From Bacteroidota bacterium (lineage in GTDB: Bacteria; Bacteroidota; Bacteroidia; Chitinophagales; Chitinophagaceae): 64,000 bases of DNA. The stretch is from assembly GCA_018267965.1 (NCBI GenBank), contig JAFDXK010000002.1, forward strand, positions 62,001 to 126,000. The letters run 5' to 3'. The notes beneath the pieces are model-generated. The model ran no database searches. It was not told where the DNA came from and was given only the letters and a program-made list of their open reading frames with translations. The first letter of the stretch is position 1. Every line of letters starts with the position of its first letter. This document shows positions 17,340 to 25,667 of the stretch, one piece after another. The position numbers and the translations under genes are program-made.

Positions 17340-18461
17340 TTAAACGCCTACCATCAATGGCATCAACAACATTAACACATCTTCGTTGTCATTCTTTTCG
17401 GTAGGACGGAAAATACCTGCGCGAGTTGGTGTGCTTAGTTCTACTTGTATATCGGCAGTATCAAGGTTAGCAATCATTTCTACCATCAACTTAGCGTTGA
17501 AAGCGATTTTCATGTCCTCGCCATTGTATTGGCAATTCAATGTTTCCTTTCCTTCGTAACTAAAATCTATATCCTGCGCACTAAGCTCCAGTTTGTTGCC
17601 TTTTATTTCAAGAACGATTTGGTTTGTTGTTTTATTGGCAAAAATGCTAACCCTGCGCAATGCGCTTACCAAGTCGTTTCTGTTAATAGTAAGCCTGTAC
17701 GGATTGTCTTTAGGAATAACAGCTTTGTAATCAGGGAAACGAGCATCTATCAAACGACAGCTCATGCTCATTTTATCATTGCTGACAAACAGGTGGCTGC
17801 TGTTGTAAGAGATATTCAGTTGTGTATCGTCAGCAGGCAATGTAGCTCTCAGTTGTTGCAAAGGCTTTTTAGGTACTACAAATCCTTCCTGCGAAGGAGA
17901 GCTAATGTCAGAGCGATTGAACTGTACCAACCTGTGCGCATCTGTAGATACAAATGTGATACCGTTTTTACCCATTTCAAAATATACGCCCGTCATTGCA
18001 GGGCGCAATGTATCTGTACTAACAGCAAAAAGTGTTTTATTAATGCTTTCGATTAATGCGATAGATGGCATACTGAAGCTGGTAGTATCACCCGGAGCAG
18101 GTTCTTTAGGGAAATCATCTGCTTTTTCGCCGCCAATTTTATATTTACCTACATCGCTCGACATTTCAATAGAAAGGTCTTTCTCATTTACGTTGAACGT
18201 TATCGGTTGTTCAGGAAGGTTCTTCAGGTAATCAGTCAGTATTTTTGAGGGAATACAAATGCGTCCGTCACCTTGTGCGTCATTTACATCCATCTGCACA
18301 CGCATCATTGTTTCAAGGTCTGTAGCTGTAAGTGTCAGTGTATTACCCTTCAATTCAAACAGAAAATCTTCCAATACAGATAGCACGGTATTAGTACTAA
18401 TGACACCGCCTATTTGTTGCAGATTTTTAAGCAAAACGGTAGATGTTACGATAAAACGCAT
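17340..18461 (-). CDS. dnaN: DNA polymerase III sliding clamp (beta subunit)
   Basis: DnaN forms the ring that tethers the replicative polymerase and other factors to DNA. The protein has 373 residues and the three-domain clamp layout. Recognisable segments are MRFIVTSTVLLKNLQQIGGVI at the start, TVLSVLEDFLFEL, the DARFPDYKAVIP motif in the middle, and a C-terminal VLMLLMPL segment. The last is the equivalent of the usual MPMRL peptide-binding end, extended by two residues. The ATG at 18461 starts exactly at the first clamp strand. dnaN stands apart from dnaA, recF and gyrB, so there is no classical origin cluster here. Upstream lie a good -7/-33 promoter pair and a perfect DnaA box. Confidence 0.97.
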   Translation of the reverse strand: MRFIVTSTVLLKNLQQIGGVISTNTVLSVLEDFLFELKGNTLTLTATDLETMMRVQMDVNDAQGDGRICIPSKILTDYLKNLPEQPITFNVNEKDLSIEMSSDVGKYKIGGEKADDFPKEPAPGDTTSFSMPSIALIESINKTLFAVSTDTLRPAMTGVYFEMGKNGITFVSTDAHRLVQFNRSDISSPSQEGFVVPKKPLQQLRATLPADDTQLNISYNSSHLFVSNDKMSMSCRLIDARFPDYKAVIPKDNPYRLTINRNDLVSALRRVSIFANKTTNQIVLEIKGNKLELSAQDIDFSYEGKETLNCQYNGEDMKIAFNAKLMVEMIANLDTADIQVELSTPTRAGIFRPTEKNDNEDVLMLLMPLMVGV

Positions 18462-18481
18462 TTCAAAAATATGTTAGGAAA

Positions 18482-18510
18482 CAAAGATAATCGTTTAGCC
18501 CTATTAGCAA
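18482..18510 (-). promoter_or_regulatory. dnaN promoter
   Basis: On the minus strand TTG (18508-18510) and TATCTTTG (18482-18489) are separated by 18 bases, close to the Bacteroidota -33/-7 consensus. The -7 box lies 20 bases from the dnaN ATG, giving a very short leader. A hairpin (18497-18517) overlaps the -33 region. Confidence 0.6.
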
Positions 18511-18517
18511 TAGGGCT
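18497..18517. other. Hairpin overlapping the dnaN promoter
   Basis: AGCCCTATT at 18497-18505 and AATAGGGCT at 18509-18517 form a 9-base stem with a 3-base loop. It follows the stop of the secreted-protein gene at 18530 and may act as its terminator, but no T run follows on the minus strand, so termination is uncertain. Confidence 0.5.
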
Positions 18518-18525
18518 GTGGATAA
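18517..18525 (-). promoter_or_regulatory. Perfect DnaA box upstream of dnaN
   Basis: The plus strand reads TGTGGATAA, so the minus strand reads TTATCCACA, the exact DnaA-box consensus. It lies just upstream of the dnaN -33 element, where DnaA could affect dnaN transcription. A 9-base match can occur by chance; the position makes it notable. Confidence 0.55.
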
Positions 18526-18529
18526 ACGG

Positions 18530-19198
18530 TTAATTCTTAAGTGGGCGCTCTTTGTAATCAGTCTGTACTGCTTTGTGCAACACTATGGTAGTATTGAGTT
18601 TGCCGGTATTATCCTTGTATCTGCCCGGAATCCCTACAAACGCATCGGCAAAACCCAAGTATAATTTATCTGCATCTGCAGGTATTAAGATTTTTTGTGT
18701 TTCACCTTTGTCTGTATGCCCGTCGCCTATATAGAAGACTTGTCCTAAATCGGGTCCCCACGTTATATAATTATCCTTATCAGTAAAATTAATCGCATGT
18801 GCAGGCTCCGTTTCAAAAACTGATGTACTAATAAAGACGCCTACCAGAAAGCCCTTTTTCTTTGAATGCGCAATTCCAGTCATTTCTTTGCATTTTGAGC
18901 CATCAATATTTGTCAGCCCAGCACAACCATCTGCCGTACAATCTTTACAACTATCCTTGTCAGCGTAAAAATTTACAATACCCGTGGTTTTTTCGAAGGT
19001 CACCATCTTGTAGCCTGATACGTCTACTACTACAGGCTCTATACCTTTACCACCCGATACTAAATCATCCTTAATTAAAAAGTTATTGAAGTACACATCG
19101 CATTTTGCGTCTATCTCCAATTGTTGTTTGGTTACATCCTGTGCTCGCAATGCTAACGATGCAAAGAATAAAGCGTAAAAGGCAAGACATTTTTTCAT
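18530..19198 (-). CDS. Secreted protein with lectin-like (PA-IL-like) C-terminal domain
   Basis: A 222-residue protein with a clear signal peptide (MKKCLAFYALFFASLALRA, cut before QD). The first part contains closely spaced cysteines (KDSCKDCTADGCAGL, then SKCKEM) that probably form disulfides after export. From about residue 140 it carries a run like that of PA-IL/LecA-type or related beta-sandwich lectin domains in many secreted proteins: FYIGDGHTDKGETQ, then IPADADKLYLGFADAF, GIPGRYKDN. The sugar or calcium ligands cannot be confirmed by eye. No T9SS tail is present, so periplasmic or freely secreted. It is divergent from another small secreted protein that starts 25 bases away. Confidence 0.6.
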   Translation of the reverse strand: MKKCLAFYALFFASLALRAQDVTKQQLEIDAKCDVYFNNFLIKDDLVSGGKGIEPVVVDVSGYKMVTFEKTTGIVNFYADKDSCKDCTADGCAGLTNIDGSKCKEMTGIAHSKKKGFLVGVFISTSVFETEPAHAINFTDKDNYITWGPDLGQVFYIGDGHTDKGETQKILIPADADKLYLGFADAFVGIPGRYKDNTGKLNTTIVLHKAVQTDYKERPLKN

Positions 19199-19222
19199 AT
19201 TCTAAAATTACTATTTTTAAAT

Positions 19223-19744
19223 ATGCGTCTATCTATACTAACGTTGATAATGGCATTTTGTTATACAGCATCTGCTCAAAGCCATAAGAAAAATCTTTTC
19301 ACAGATAATTATGCTGTTATCTGCGATACTTCTTTACAGACAATGATGCTCATACATGAGGACAAAGATGAACTTACCTGCACCAGGCTTGACAACAAAG
19401 AATTGCAATTAATAGATACTTTGTTGAAGGATGCCATTAGTGACTATAACAAGAAACTGGAAAAAGAATACAAAAAACGATATGGTGGTAGAAAAATGGA
19501 CATCAGCAATATGACTATTGACTTATATAAAGAGAACTATAAACGTCAATGCTTTGCTTATGTAAATAAAAAAGGAGAGAAAATAGTTTGGGTGAATTGT
19601 ATGTGCTCAGAAGATCCTGTTGATATAGAAGGCTGGAAAAGCCATTTGATTATAGTACGCGATGGAGGTAAGTGTTATTTCAACTTAAAAGTAGATTTGG
19701 CTAAAAAAGAAGCTTATGATTTGCGGGTAAATGGCGAAGCATAA
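19223..19744 (+). CDS. Small secreted protein, function unknown
   Basis: A 173-residue protein with a signal peptide (MRLSILTLIMAFCYTASA, cut before Q). The mature part is hydrophilic, with a lysine-rich helical stretch (DYNKKLEKEYKKRYGGRK) followed by a beta-rich region (CFAYVNKKGEKIVWVNCMC, then HLIIVRDGGKCYFNLKVDL). Four cysteines in the C-terminal half suggest disulfides. I do not recognise the family. It shares a 24-base divergent gap with the lectin-like secreted protein, and the two may be coregulated. The alaS terminator hairpin begins right after its stop. Confidence 0.6.
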   Translation: MRLSILTLIMAFCYTASAQSHKKNLFTDNYAVICDTSLQTMMLIHEDKDELTCTRLDNKELQLIDTLLKDAISDYNKKLEKEYKKRYGGRKMDISNMTIDLYKENYKRQCFAYVNKKGEKIVWVNCMCSEDPVDIEGWKSHLIIVRDGGKCYFNLKVDLAKKEAYDLRVNGEA

Positions 19745-19747
19745 AAA

Positions 19748-19772
19748 AAGCGCAGAACAACGCCCTGCGCTT
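19748..19772 (-). terminator. alaS terminator
   Basis: AAGCGCAG at 19748-19755 pairs with CTGCGCTT at 19765-19772 around a 9-base loop. On the minus strand the stem is followed by a run of seven T, so it ends alaS transcription. Confidence 0.82.
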
Positions 19773-19792
19773 AAAATATCAATTATTACGTT

Positions 19793-22417
19793 TTACAATA
19801 ACGATTTTACTTTTTCAATAACTGCTTGCATACCACCTACATCCTGACCACCGGCAGTAGCCAGTGTTTTCTGTCCGCCGCCGCCACCTTTAATGAGTGG
19901 GGCAACATGTTCTTTGATGATCTTTCCGGCATCTAAACCTTTGGCAGCCACAACACTGTCTGCCACACCCACGGCTACAAATGGTTTACCATCTATATTG
20001 GCGCAAAGAACAATTACATGATCGTTCAGGTGGTGTTTCACATCAAAGCATAGTTTTTTCAGCATATCAGCACTTCCTACTTCTACTATAGTGCCAACAA
20101 ACGTTACCTGGTTGATAATCTCATCTTTAGTAAGTACTTCGTTGCGGATAGCTACTAATTGACGTGCTTCAAGCGATTCTACATGTTTCTCCAGTTGTGC
20201 TTTTTCTTCCTGCAGTTTTTCTATGGCCTTGAGTGCATCTTTCGGATTCTTCAAAGCAGCATTGATGCTGTGCAATGTATGCAGGTGTTCATTCACGTAC
20301 TCTTCTGCTGCACTGCCGCTTACGGCTTCTATACGGCGCACGCCGGCCGCTACTGCGCTTTCATGTTTTATTTTAAAGAAACCTAACTGACCTGTGCTAC
20401 CTACATGTGTACCACCGCAAAGCTCTATAGAATAGTTAGGATCCATAACTACAACGCGTACCACATCACCATATTTTTCACCAAACAATGCCATAGCGCC
20501 CAGCTTCACAGCTTCGTCTTTAGGCATTTCTTTGATAACTACAGGTACATTCTCACGTATCTTCTCGTTCACTATTTTTTCTATCTGTGCTATTTCTTCG
20601 TCTGATACTTTAGCAAAATGTGAGAAGTCGAAACGCAGATGCTCTTCATTTACCAACGAACCTTTTTGCGCTACGTGTGTACCTAATACGCTGCGCAATG
20701 CCGCATGCAGTAAGTGTGTAGCACTGTGGTGTATGGTAGTAGATGCACGTTTTACCGTATCTACTTTTGCTATCGCTTCTGCCGCAGGATTGCCCGGCAG
20801 CTCTTCTGCAAAATGTATGATGAGGTCATTCTCCTTCTTGGTATCTACTATGTGTATGATCTCATTAGGGAAAACCAGTGTACCTGTATCACCTACCTGA
20901 CCACCGCTTTCGGCATAGAAAGGAGTAGTATCCAGCACCAGTTGGTAAGACTCTTTACCTTTTGCTTTCACCTTACGGTATTTCAGTACATTAGCTTTTG
21001 CTTCAAGACTATCATAACCTACAAATTTTGTAGCAGCATCTTTCAATACTACCCAGTCTTCTGTATCTAATGCTGTTGCTGCGCGGCTGCGGTCTTTCTG
21101 CTGTTTCATTTCTGCTTCGAAAGCAGCTTCATCTACAGAGAGATTGTTTTCCTGGCCAATCAAACGGGTAAGGTCGATCGGGAAACCGTAAGTATCATAT
21201 AATTCAAAAGCAGCCTTGCCATTAATGGTTGCGCTGTTTTGAGATTTTGTTTCGGTTACTATGTCGTCTATCTTCTTCAGGCCTTTATCCAGAGTACGCA
21301 GAAAAGCTTCTTCTTCCTCCTTCACTACTTTGCATACAAGGTCTATTTGCTTTTGCAATTCAGGGAACACATTCTCAAATTGCTTAGCCAATACAGGCAT
21401 CAGTTGCGTAAGCAGCGGATGTTTGTAGTCTAAGTAAGAATAATAATAACGTGCAGCACGGCGCAGGATGCGGCGTATCACATAACCTGCACCCGTATTG
21501 CTTGGCAATTGGCCGTCAGCAATGGTAAAACCTATAGCACGTATATGATCACTCAATACACGGAAAGCAATATCCTGTTTGCTATCAGTATATCCGTATT
21601 TCTTTTTAGTGATGGTTTCTATCGAAGCAATGGTATTTGTGAACAGGTCGGTGTCATAGTTGCTCTGTTTGTTTTGCAGCACGCGCACCAAACGCTCTAA
21701 TCCCATACCTGTATCTACGTGCATAGCAGGCAGGTTTTGCAGGCTGCCGTCCTTCAGGCGGTTGAACTGCATAAACACGTTGTTCCAAATTTCTATTACC
21801 TGCGGGTGGTCATTATTCACCAATGATGCTCCGTCTACTGCTTTGCGTTCTTCTTCTGTACGGCAGTCAACATGTATCTCGCTGCAGGGTCCGCATGGGC
21901 CGGTATCGCCCATCTCCCAGAAGTTATCTTTCTTATTGCCCTTCAGTATACGGTCTTCAGCTATATGCTGTTTCCAGAAATCATACGCTTCCTGGTCCAT
22001 CGGCAGATTCTCTTTTTCATCACCGCCGAAAACCGTAACGTATAATTTGTCTTTAGGTATTTTATAGACATCAGTCAGCAATTCCCAGCTCCACTCTATG
22101 GCTTCTTTTTTGAAATAGTCGCCAAAGCTCCAGTTGCCCAGCATCTCGAACATGGTATGGTGGTATGTATCCACACCTACTTCTTCCAGGTCGTTGTGCT
22201 TACCACTAACACGCAAACATTTTTGGGTATCGGCCACGCGAGGGTTAGGGGCGGGTTTATTGCCCAGGAAATAATCCTTGAACTGGTTCATACCGGCATT
22301 GGTAAAAAGCAGGGTCGGATCGTTCTTAACTACGATAGGTGCAGATGGTACTATCTCATGTCCTTTGCTGCGGAAAAAATCCAAAAATTGCTGTCGTATT
22401 TCGTTGGCTGTCAACAT
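19793..22417 (-). CDS. alaS: Alanine-tRNA ligase
   Basis: AlaS charges tRNA-Ala and edits mischarged Ser and Gly. The protein has 874 residues, normal length. It has the N-terminal class II catalytic core (LDFFRSKGHEIVPSAPIV, FTNAGMNQFKDYFLG, KCLRVSGKHNDLEEVG, TYHHTMFEMLGNWSFGDYF) and the tRNA-recognition helices. The editing domain carries its zinc site (HHSATHLLHAALR and ELCGGTHV). The C-terminal oligomerisation domain has the glycine-rich APLIKGGGGGQKTLATAGG segment. All catalytic and editing ligands appear intact. Monocistronic, with its own terminator at 19748-19772. Confidence 0.98.
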   Translation of the reverse strand: MLTANEIRQQFLDFFRSKGHEIVPSAPIVVKNDPTLLFTNAGMNQFKDYFLGNKPAPNPRVADTQKCLRVSGKHNDLEEVGVDTYHHTMFEMLGNWSFGDYFKKEAIEWSWELLTDVYKIPKDKLYVTVFGGDEKENLPMDQEAYDFWKQHIAEDRILKGNKKDNFWEMGDTGPCGPCSEIHVDCRTEEERKAVDGASLVNNDHPQVIEIWNNVFMQFNRLKDGSLQNLPAMHVDTGMGLERLVRVLQNKQSNYDTDLFTNTIASIETITKKKYGYTDSKQDIAFRVLSDHIRAIGFTIADGQLPSNTGAGYVIRRILRRAARYYYSYLDYKHPLLTQLMPVLAKQFENVFPELQKQIDLVCKVVKEEEEAFLRTLDKGLKKIDDIVTETKSQNSATINGKAAFELYDTYGFPIDLTRLIGQENNLSVDEAAFEAEMKQQKDRSRAATALDTEDWVVLKDAATKFVGYDSLEAKANVLKYRKVKAKGKESYQLVLDTTPFYAESGGQVGDTGTLVFPNEIIHIVDTKKENDLIIHFAEELPGNPAAEAIAKVDTVKRASTTIHHSATHLLHAALRSVLGTHVAQKGSLVNEEHLRFDFSHFAKVSDEEIAQIEKIVNEKIRENVPVVIKEMPKDEAVKLGAMALFGEKYGDVVRVVVMDPNYSIELCGGTHVGSTGQLGFFKIKHESAVAAGVRRIEAVSGSAAEEYVNEHLHTLHSINAALKNPKDALKAIEKLQEEKAQLEKHVESLEARQLVAIRNEVLTKDEIINQVTFVGTIVEVGSADMLKKLCFDVKHHLNDHVIVLCANIDGKPFVAVGVADSVVAAKGLDAGKIIKEHVAPLIKGGGGGQKTLATAGGQDVGGMQAVIEKVKSLL

Positions 22418-22471
22418 AGGCTGCGAAATTAAGTCAAAAGATGTGAAGCCGAAACGAATATTATTTTACAT

Positions 22472-23548
22472 TTATTTATCATCTATCAGACCAGTACTAC
22501 TTCCATGTGAACCTTCCAATCGATGAAAATTTTTCATTTTCTTCTTTGTGACTAACTTTTTATTCCATGGATTGTATACCCAGGCAGTGTAATAATCAAT
22601 TACTTCAGAATATTCTTTGTTAACACCCTTTTTTTCAGTTCTGTTGTATTCAACAATATAAAAACGAAAATTACCATTATAAATAGTGGTAGAGTCGATA
22701 TGCTCATTATAATCCCAACGTAGAAAATATGAAAGGTGAGTAGCTGTATCTGATAACCCATGTTTTTTCGAGATACTTAGTGCTTTATCATAAGTCAACT
22801 TAAACGTATTTTTACGACCTGATAATTTTTCAAATCCTTTAGGCGTTGGGGAAAGACCTTCAGAGTTTATTTTTATTTTCCCATTAGAATCAAGAGTCAT
22901 TTCAATCTTATCACGATAGATATGACTACTGTCGTATTTAATATTATATCTCAATAAAAACTCAGCAGGTTTTACGTCTACGGGCGTCGTCCAGTCGCCG
23001 AGGTACCCTGCTGCTAAGGTATCACCTGGGGCGCGAATAAAAAGTTCTGTACTATAAAGGCATGACTGAAAGAAATCGAACACTAAATATTTGTCAAGAA
23101 AAGTTTGGCTATACGTGGAGATAATTATACTGTCAGCTGTATATTTCATCTTTTTTACCAAATTGTAATATGGGTATGTTGCAGGATTTTGCTTCCAAGT
23201 TTTGTCGGCATAGTTAATAGATTTTATCCATTGTCCAGTTTTTGTATAATAATCCTCATCACCAATCGTACTACCCATAGAATCAAGCGTACTCTTTTCT
23301 CGGATGGTAGAATCGGGATAAAAAATGATTTTATACTTTAAACCTTTTGATTTAATTGTTTCCTGAAAAGAAAGTTCATATTCTTTTGCGCATAAAAAAA
23401 CTGAAGATGAGTCTGTAGTTGCATGATATGTTTTTTGATAGCAATTACTATCATCAAGGACAAACTTATATTTAGACAATATATTTTGTGCCTCAATTTT
23501 TATAGGGAATAACAGTATAATAATAAGCATGAGCCTATATCCCAGCAT
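22472..23548 (-). CDS. Secreted protein of unknown function
   Basis: A 358-residue protein with an N-terminal signal segment (MLGYRLMLIIILLFPIKIEA, cut before Q) and no further membrane helices. The mature part is rich in Tyr, Lys, Asp and Ser with alternating polar/hydrophobic residues, suggesting a beta-rich fold. No T9SS C-terminal domain or lipobox is visible. I do not recognise a family. It lies alone between alaS (same strand, 54 bases away) and the divergent BatA-domain gene. Base composition is more AT-rich than the neighbouring housekeeping genes, as is common for fast-evolving secreted proteins. Confidence 0.55.
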   Translation of the reverse strand: MLGYRLMLIIILLFPIKIEAQNILSKYKFVLDDSNCYQKTYHATTDSSSVFLCAKEYELSFQETIKSKGLKYKIIFYPDSTIREKSTLDSMGSTIGDEDYYTKTGQWIKSINYADKTWKQNPATYPYYNLVKKMKYTADSIIISTYSQTFLDKYLVFDFFQSCLYSTELFIRAPGDTLAAGYLGDWTTPVDVKPAEFLLRYNIKYDSSHIYRDKIEMTLDSNGKIKINSEGLSPTPKGFEKLSGRKNTFKLTYDKALSISKKHGLSDTATHLSYFLRWDYNEHIDSTTIYNGNFRFYIVEYNRTEKKGVNKEYSEVIDYYTAWVYNPWNKKLVTKKKMKNFHRLEGSHGSSTGLIDDK

Positions 23549-23622
23549 GGCAATACCCTGTTTTTCTAAATTTATGATATTTTAAACTAAATGAGGTTCA
23601 CCTTTACCCTTATATTTGATAC

Positions 23623-25659
23623 GTGAGTTTTCTCTATCCCTTATTTCTTATAGCCGGGCTTACACTGGCTATACCTGTATTAATACACCTGTTCAACCTC
23701 CGCAGGTACAAAACGGTCATGTTTCCGCATGTGCGTTTTCTTAAAAGCATACAACTCAAATCACAAAAACAATCAGAACTCAAGTACAAATGGCTGTTAG
23801 CATTGCGCCTGTTGTTTTTAGCTTCATTGATATTGGCCTTTGCACAACCGTTTTTTACAGGCAAGGATAAGAAAGAGACTGGTAATCGTTTGCAGGTAAT
23901 CTATCTTGATAACTCCGGCAGTATGAGTGTAAAAAAAGGCGCGCGTACATTGTTCGAGGTGGCTCGCGATGCTGCTAAAAGACAGGTGCAGCAGGCATCT
24001 GCGGGCAGTAAGTTCATCCTGCTCACCAACGATAAACCTCAAAGCTATCAGCCTCTGCCTGCTGATAAAATATTAACGGAGCTCAATAGCATTGATATTT
24101 CTGCTAACAGCAAACCTGCGGGTAAAATACTTTCTACTGTTCAGGGCATGATGCAAAGTGAAGCTATCACATCAGCTGATGTATATTACTATTCCGATTT
24201 TCAGCAAAATGCTTTCCCTGCCAAAGAGGATAAAACACTTACTAAGAATATTCATTTTTATGGTGTAGCCGTGCAGCAGGATGATGCAAGCAACATCTAT
24301 ATAGACACTGCTTACCTTGATGCTCCCGTATTGCAAACCATGCAGCAAAACAAGCTTATTGTACGTAGCCGTTTGCTCGGCGATGCCCCTAAAGAAAACC
24401 CTGTATTACAACTTACCATTAACGGGCAGGTGAAGAGCGCAGCAGCTTTACAATTCAACGATAAAAAAGAAAGTATTGATACACTCAGTTTTTCTGTAAC
24501 AGGAGCTGCATGGCAGCAAATGATGCTTACTATCAATGATGCCTTACGTTTTGATGATACGTTTCGTATAGCAGCACGAAGTACACCAAACTTGTCTGTG
24601 TTAGTATTAAATGAATCGCAACCTAATCCTTATATACAGGCTGCATTCCGCAGTGATAATGGTTTTCAGCTTACACAGAGCAGTATCGACAAGATGCCTG
24701 CGGATGTATCTCCATACAATCTTATCATACTTAATGGCATTACACAATTAGATAAGACAACTGCCAACAATATTAATCTTGCATTGCAAAATGGTTTGAG
24801 TGTTTGCGTCTTCCCAGCCAAAACAAATCAATTAACTCTATTAAATGATGGCTTAAAACAAATAGGCGATATACAGTTCGGTGGTATAGATACATCTTTG
24901 CAAACAGCTACTAACCTGCAGCAGGGCAATGCATTAGTAAGCGATATTTTCGAGCACGTACCTGAAAATGTACAATTGCCCACGTCACGTTGGCACTATG
25001 TTATCAATGCCGGTTTATCTGCCAACCAGCAATCCGTTATCAGTTTCCGCAATGGCGACCCGTTGATGGCAGTTTATACGCCTTCCAAAGGACAGTTATA
25101 CATCTGCGCTTCAGCAGCAGATATTGAATCGGGCAATTTTGCTAACAGTTATTTCTTTGCACCTTTCCTGTATAAAATGGCTATGCAATCTCGCGGAGGA
25201 GATATGTATGCCCTGACACTCGGCAAACAACAATCTGCTTTTCTGCCATTTAATAATGCGGGCGAACGCAGTATGGTACACATTACAGGCAATGGCATTA
25301 ATGCCATACCTGCTCAGCGCCCTGCAGGCAAAGGATTGGACGTATTTATAGAACCTACCGTTCAGGTACCTGGCTTTTATAGTTTAACTGCCGGTAATAC
25401 CGATACCGCAACTATCGCCCTCAATAACGATAAAACCGAATCTGTTCTGAGCTTTTGGAGCATCAGTAGCCTTAAAAGCCAGTGGGATGGCGAAAATATC
25501 CACTGGATGGGGCTGAACGACGCCGGAGACGTAAAACCCGTTTCTGTCTTCGATAGTTTCCCGCTTTGGAAAGTTTGTGCTATTTTAGCCCTGATAATGC
25601 TGGCTGCCGAAACGTACGTACTGGCAGGCGGTTTTCGCAAACAATCAGCAGCTATATAA
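23623..25659 (+). CDS. BatA-domain membrane protein with von Willebrand A-like domain
   Basis: A 678-residue inner-membrane protein. The N-terminal BatA-type double-helix module is plain: FLYPLFLIAGLTLAIPVLIHLFNLRR, then a conserved MFPHVRFL loop and the second helix ending AFAQPFF. A vWA-like domain follows with a MIDAS start, DNSGSMS (about residues 96-102). A long periplasmic region and one C-terminal helix (FPLWKVCAILALIMLAAETYVL) complete it. The start is a GTG at 23623, the only start before the conserved first helix. The protein is related to the Bat proteins but is not the classical BatA. It begins an apparent operon with the dead dihydroorotase homologue (8-base gap), two DUF4199 proteins and a GT2 enzyme. 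Confidence 0.82.
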   Translation: MSFLYPLFLIAGLTLAIPVLIHLFNLRRYKTVMFPHVRFLKSIQLKSQKQSELKYKWLLALRLLFLASLILAFAQPFFTGKDKKETGNRLQVIYLDNSGSMSVKKGARTLFEVARDAAKRQVQQASAGSKFILLTNDKPQSYQPLPADKILTELNSIDISANSKPAGKILSTVQGMMQSEAITSADVYYYSDFQQNAFPAKEDKTLTKNIHFYGVAVQQDDASNIYIDTAYLDAPVLQTMQQNKLIVRSRLLGDAPKENPVLQLTINGQVKSAAALQFNDKKESIDTLSFSVTGAAWQQMMLTINDALRFDDTFRIAARSTPNLSVLVLNESQPNPYIQAAFRSDNGFQLTQSSIDKMPADVSPYNLIILNGITQLDKTTANNINLALQNGLSVCVFPAKTNQLTLLNDGLKQIGDIQFGGIDTSLQTATNLQQGNALVSDIFEHVPENVQLPTSRWHYVINAGLSANQQSVISFRNGDPLMAVYTPSKGQLYICASAADIESGNFANSYFFAPFLYKMAMQSRGGDMYALTLGKQQSAFLPFNNAGERSMVHITGNGINAIPAQRPAGKGLDVFIEPTVQVPGFYSLTAGNTDTATIALNNDKTESVLSFWSISSLKSQWDGENIHWMGLNDAGDVKPVSVFDSFPLWKVCAILALIMLAAETYVLAGGFRKQSAAI

Positions 25660-25667
25660 TAGCCACT

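Noticed and set aside
22157-22432. Plus-strand open frames opposite alaS
   Set aside because: They mirror the strongly conserved alaS coding sequence and have no family features; they are antisense shadows.
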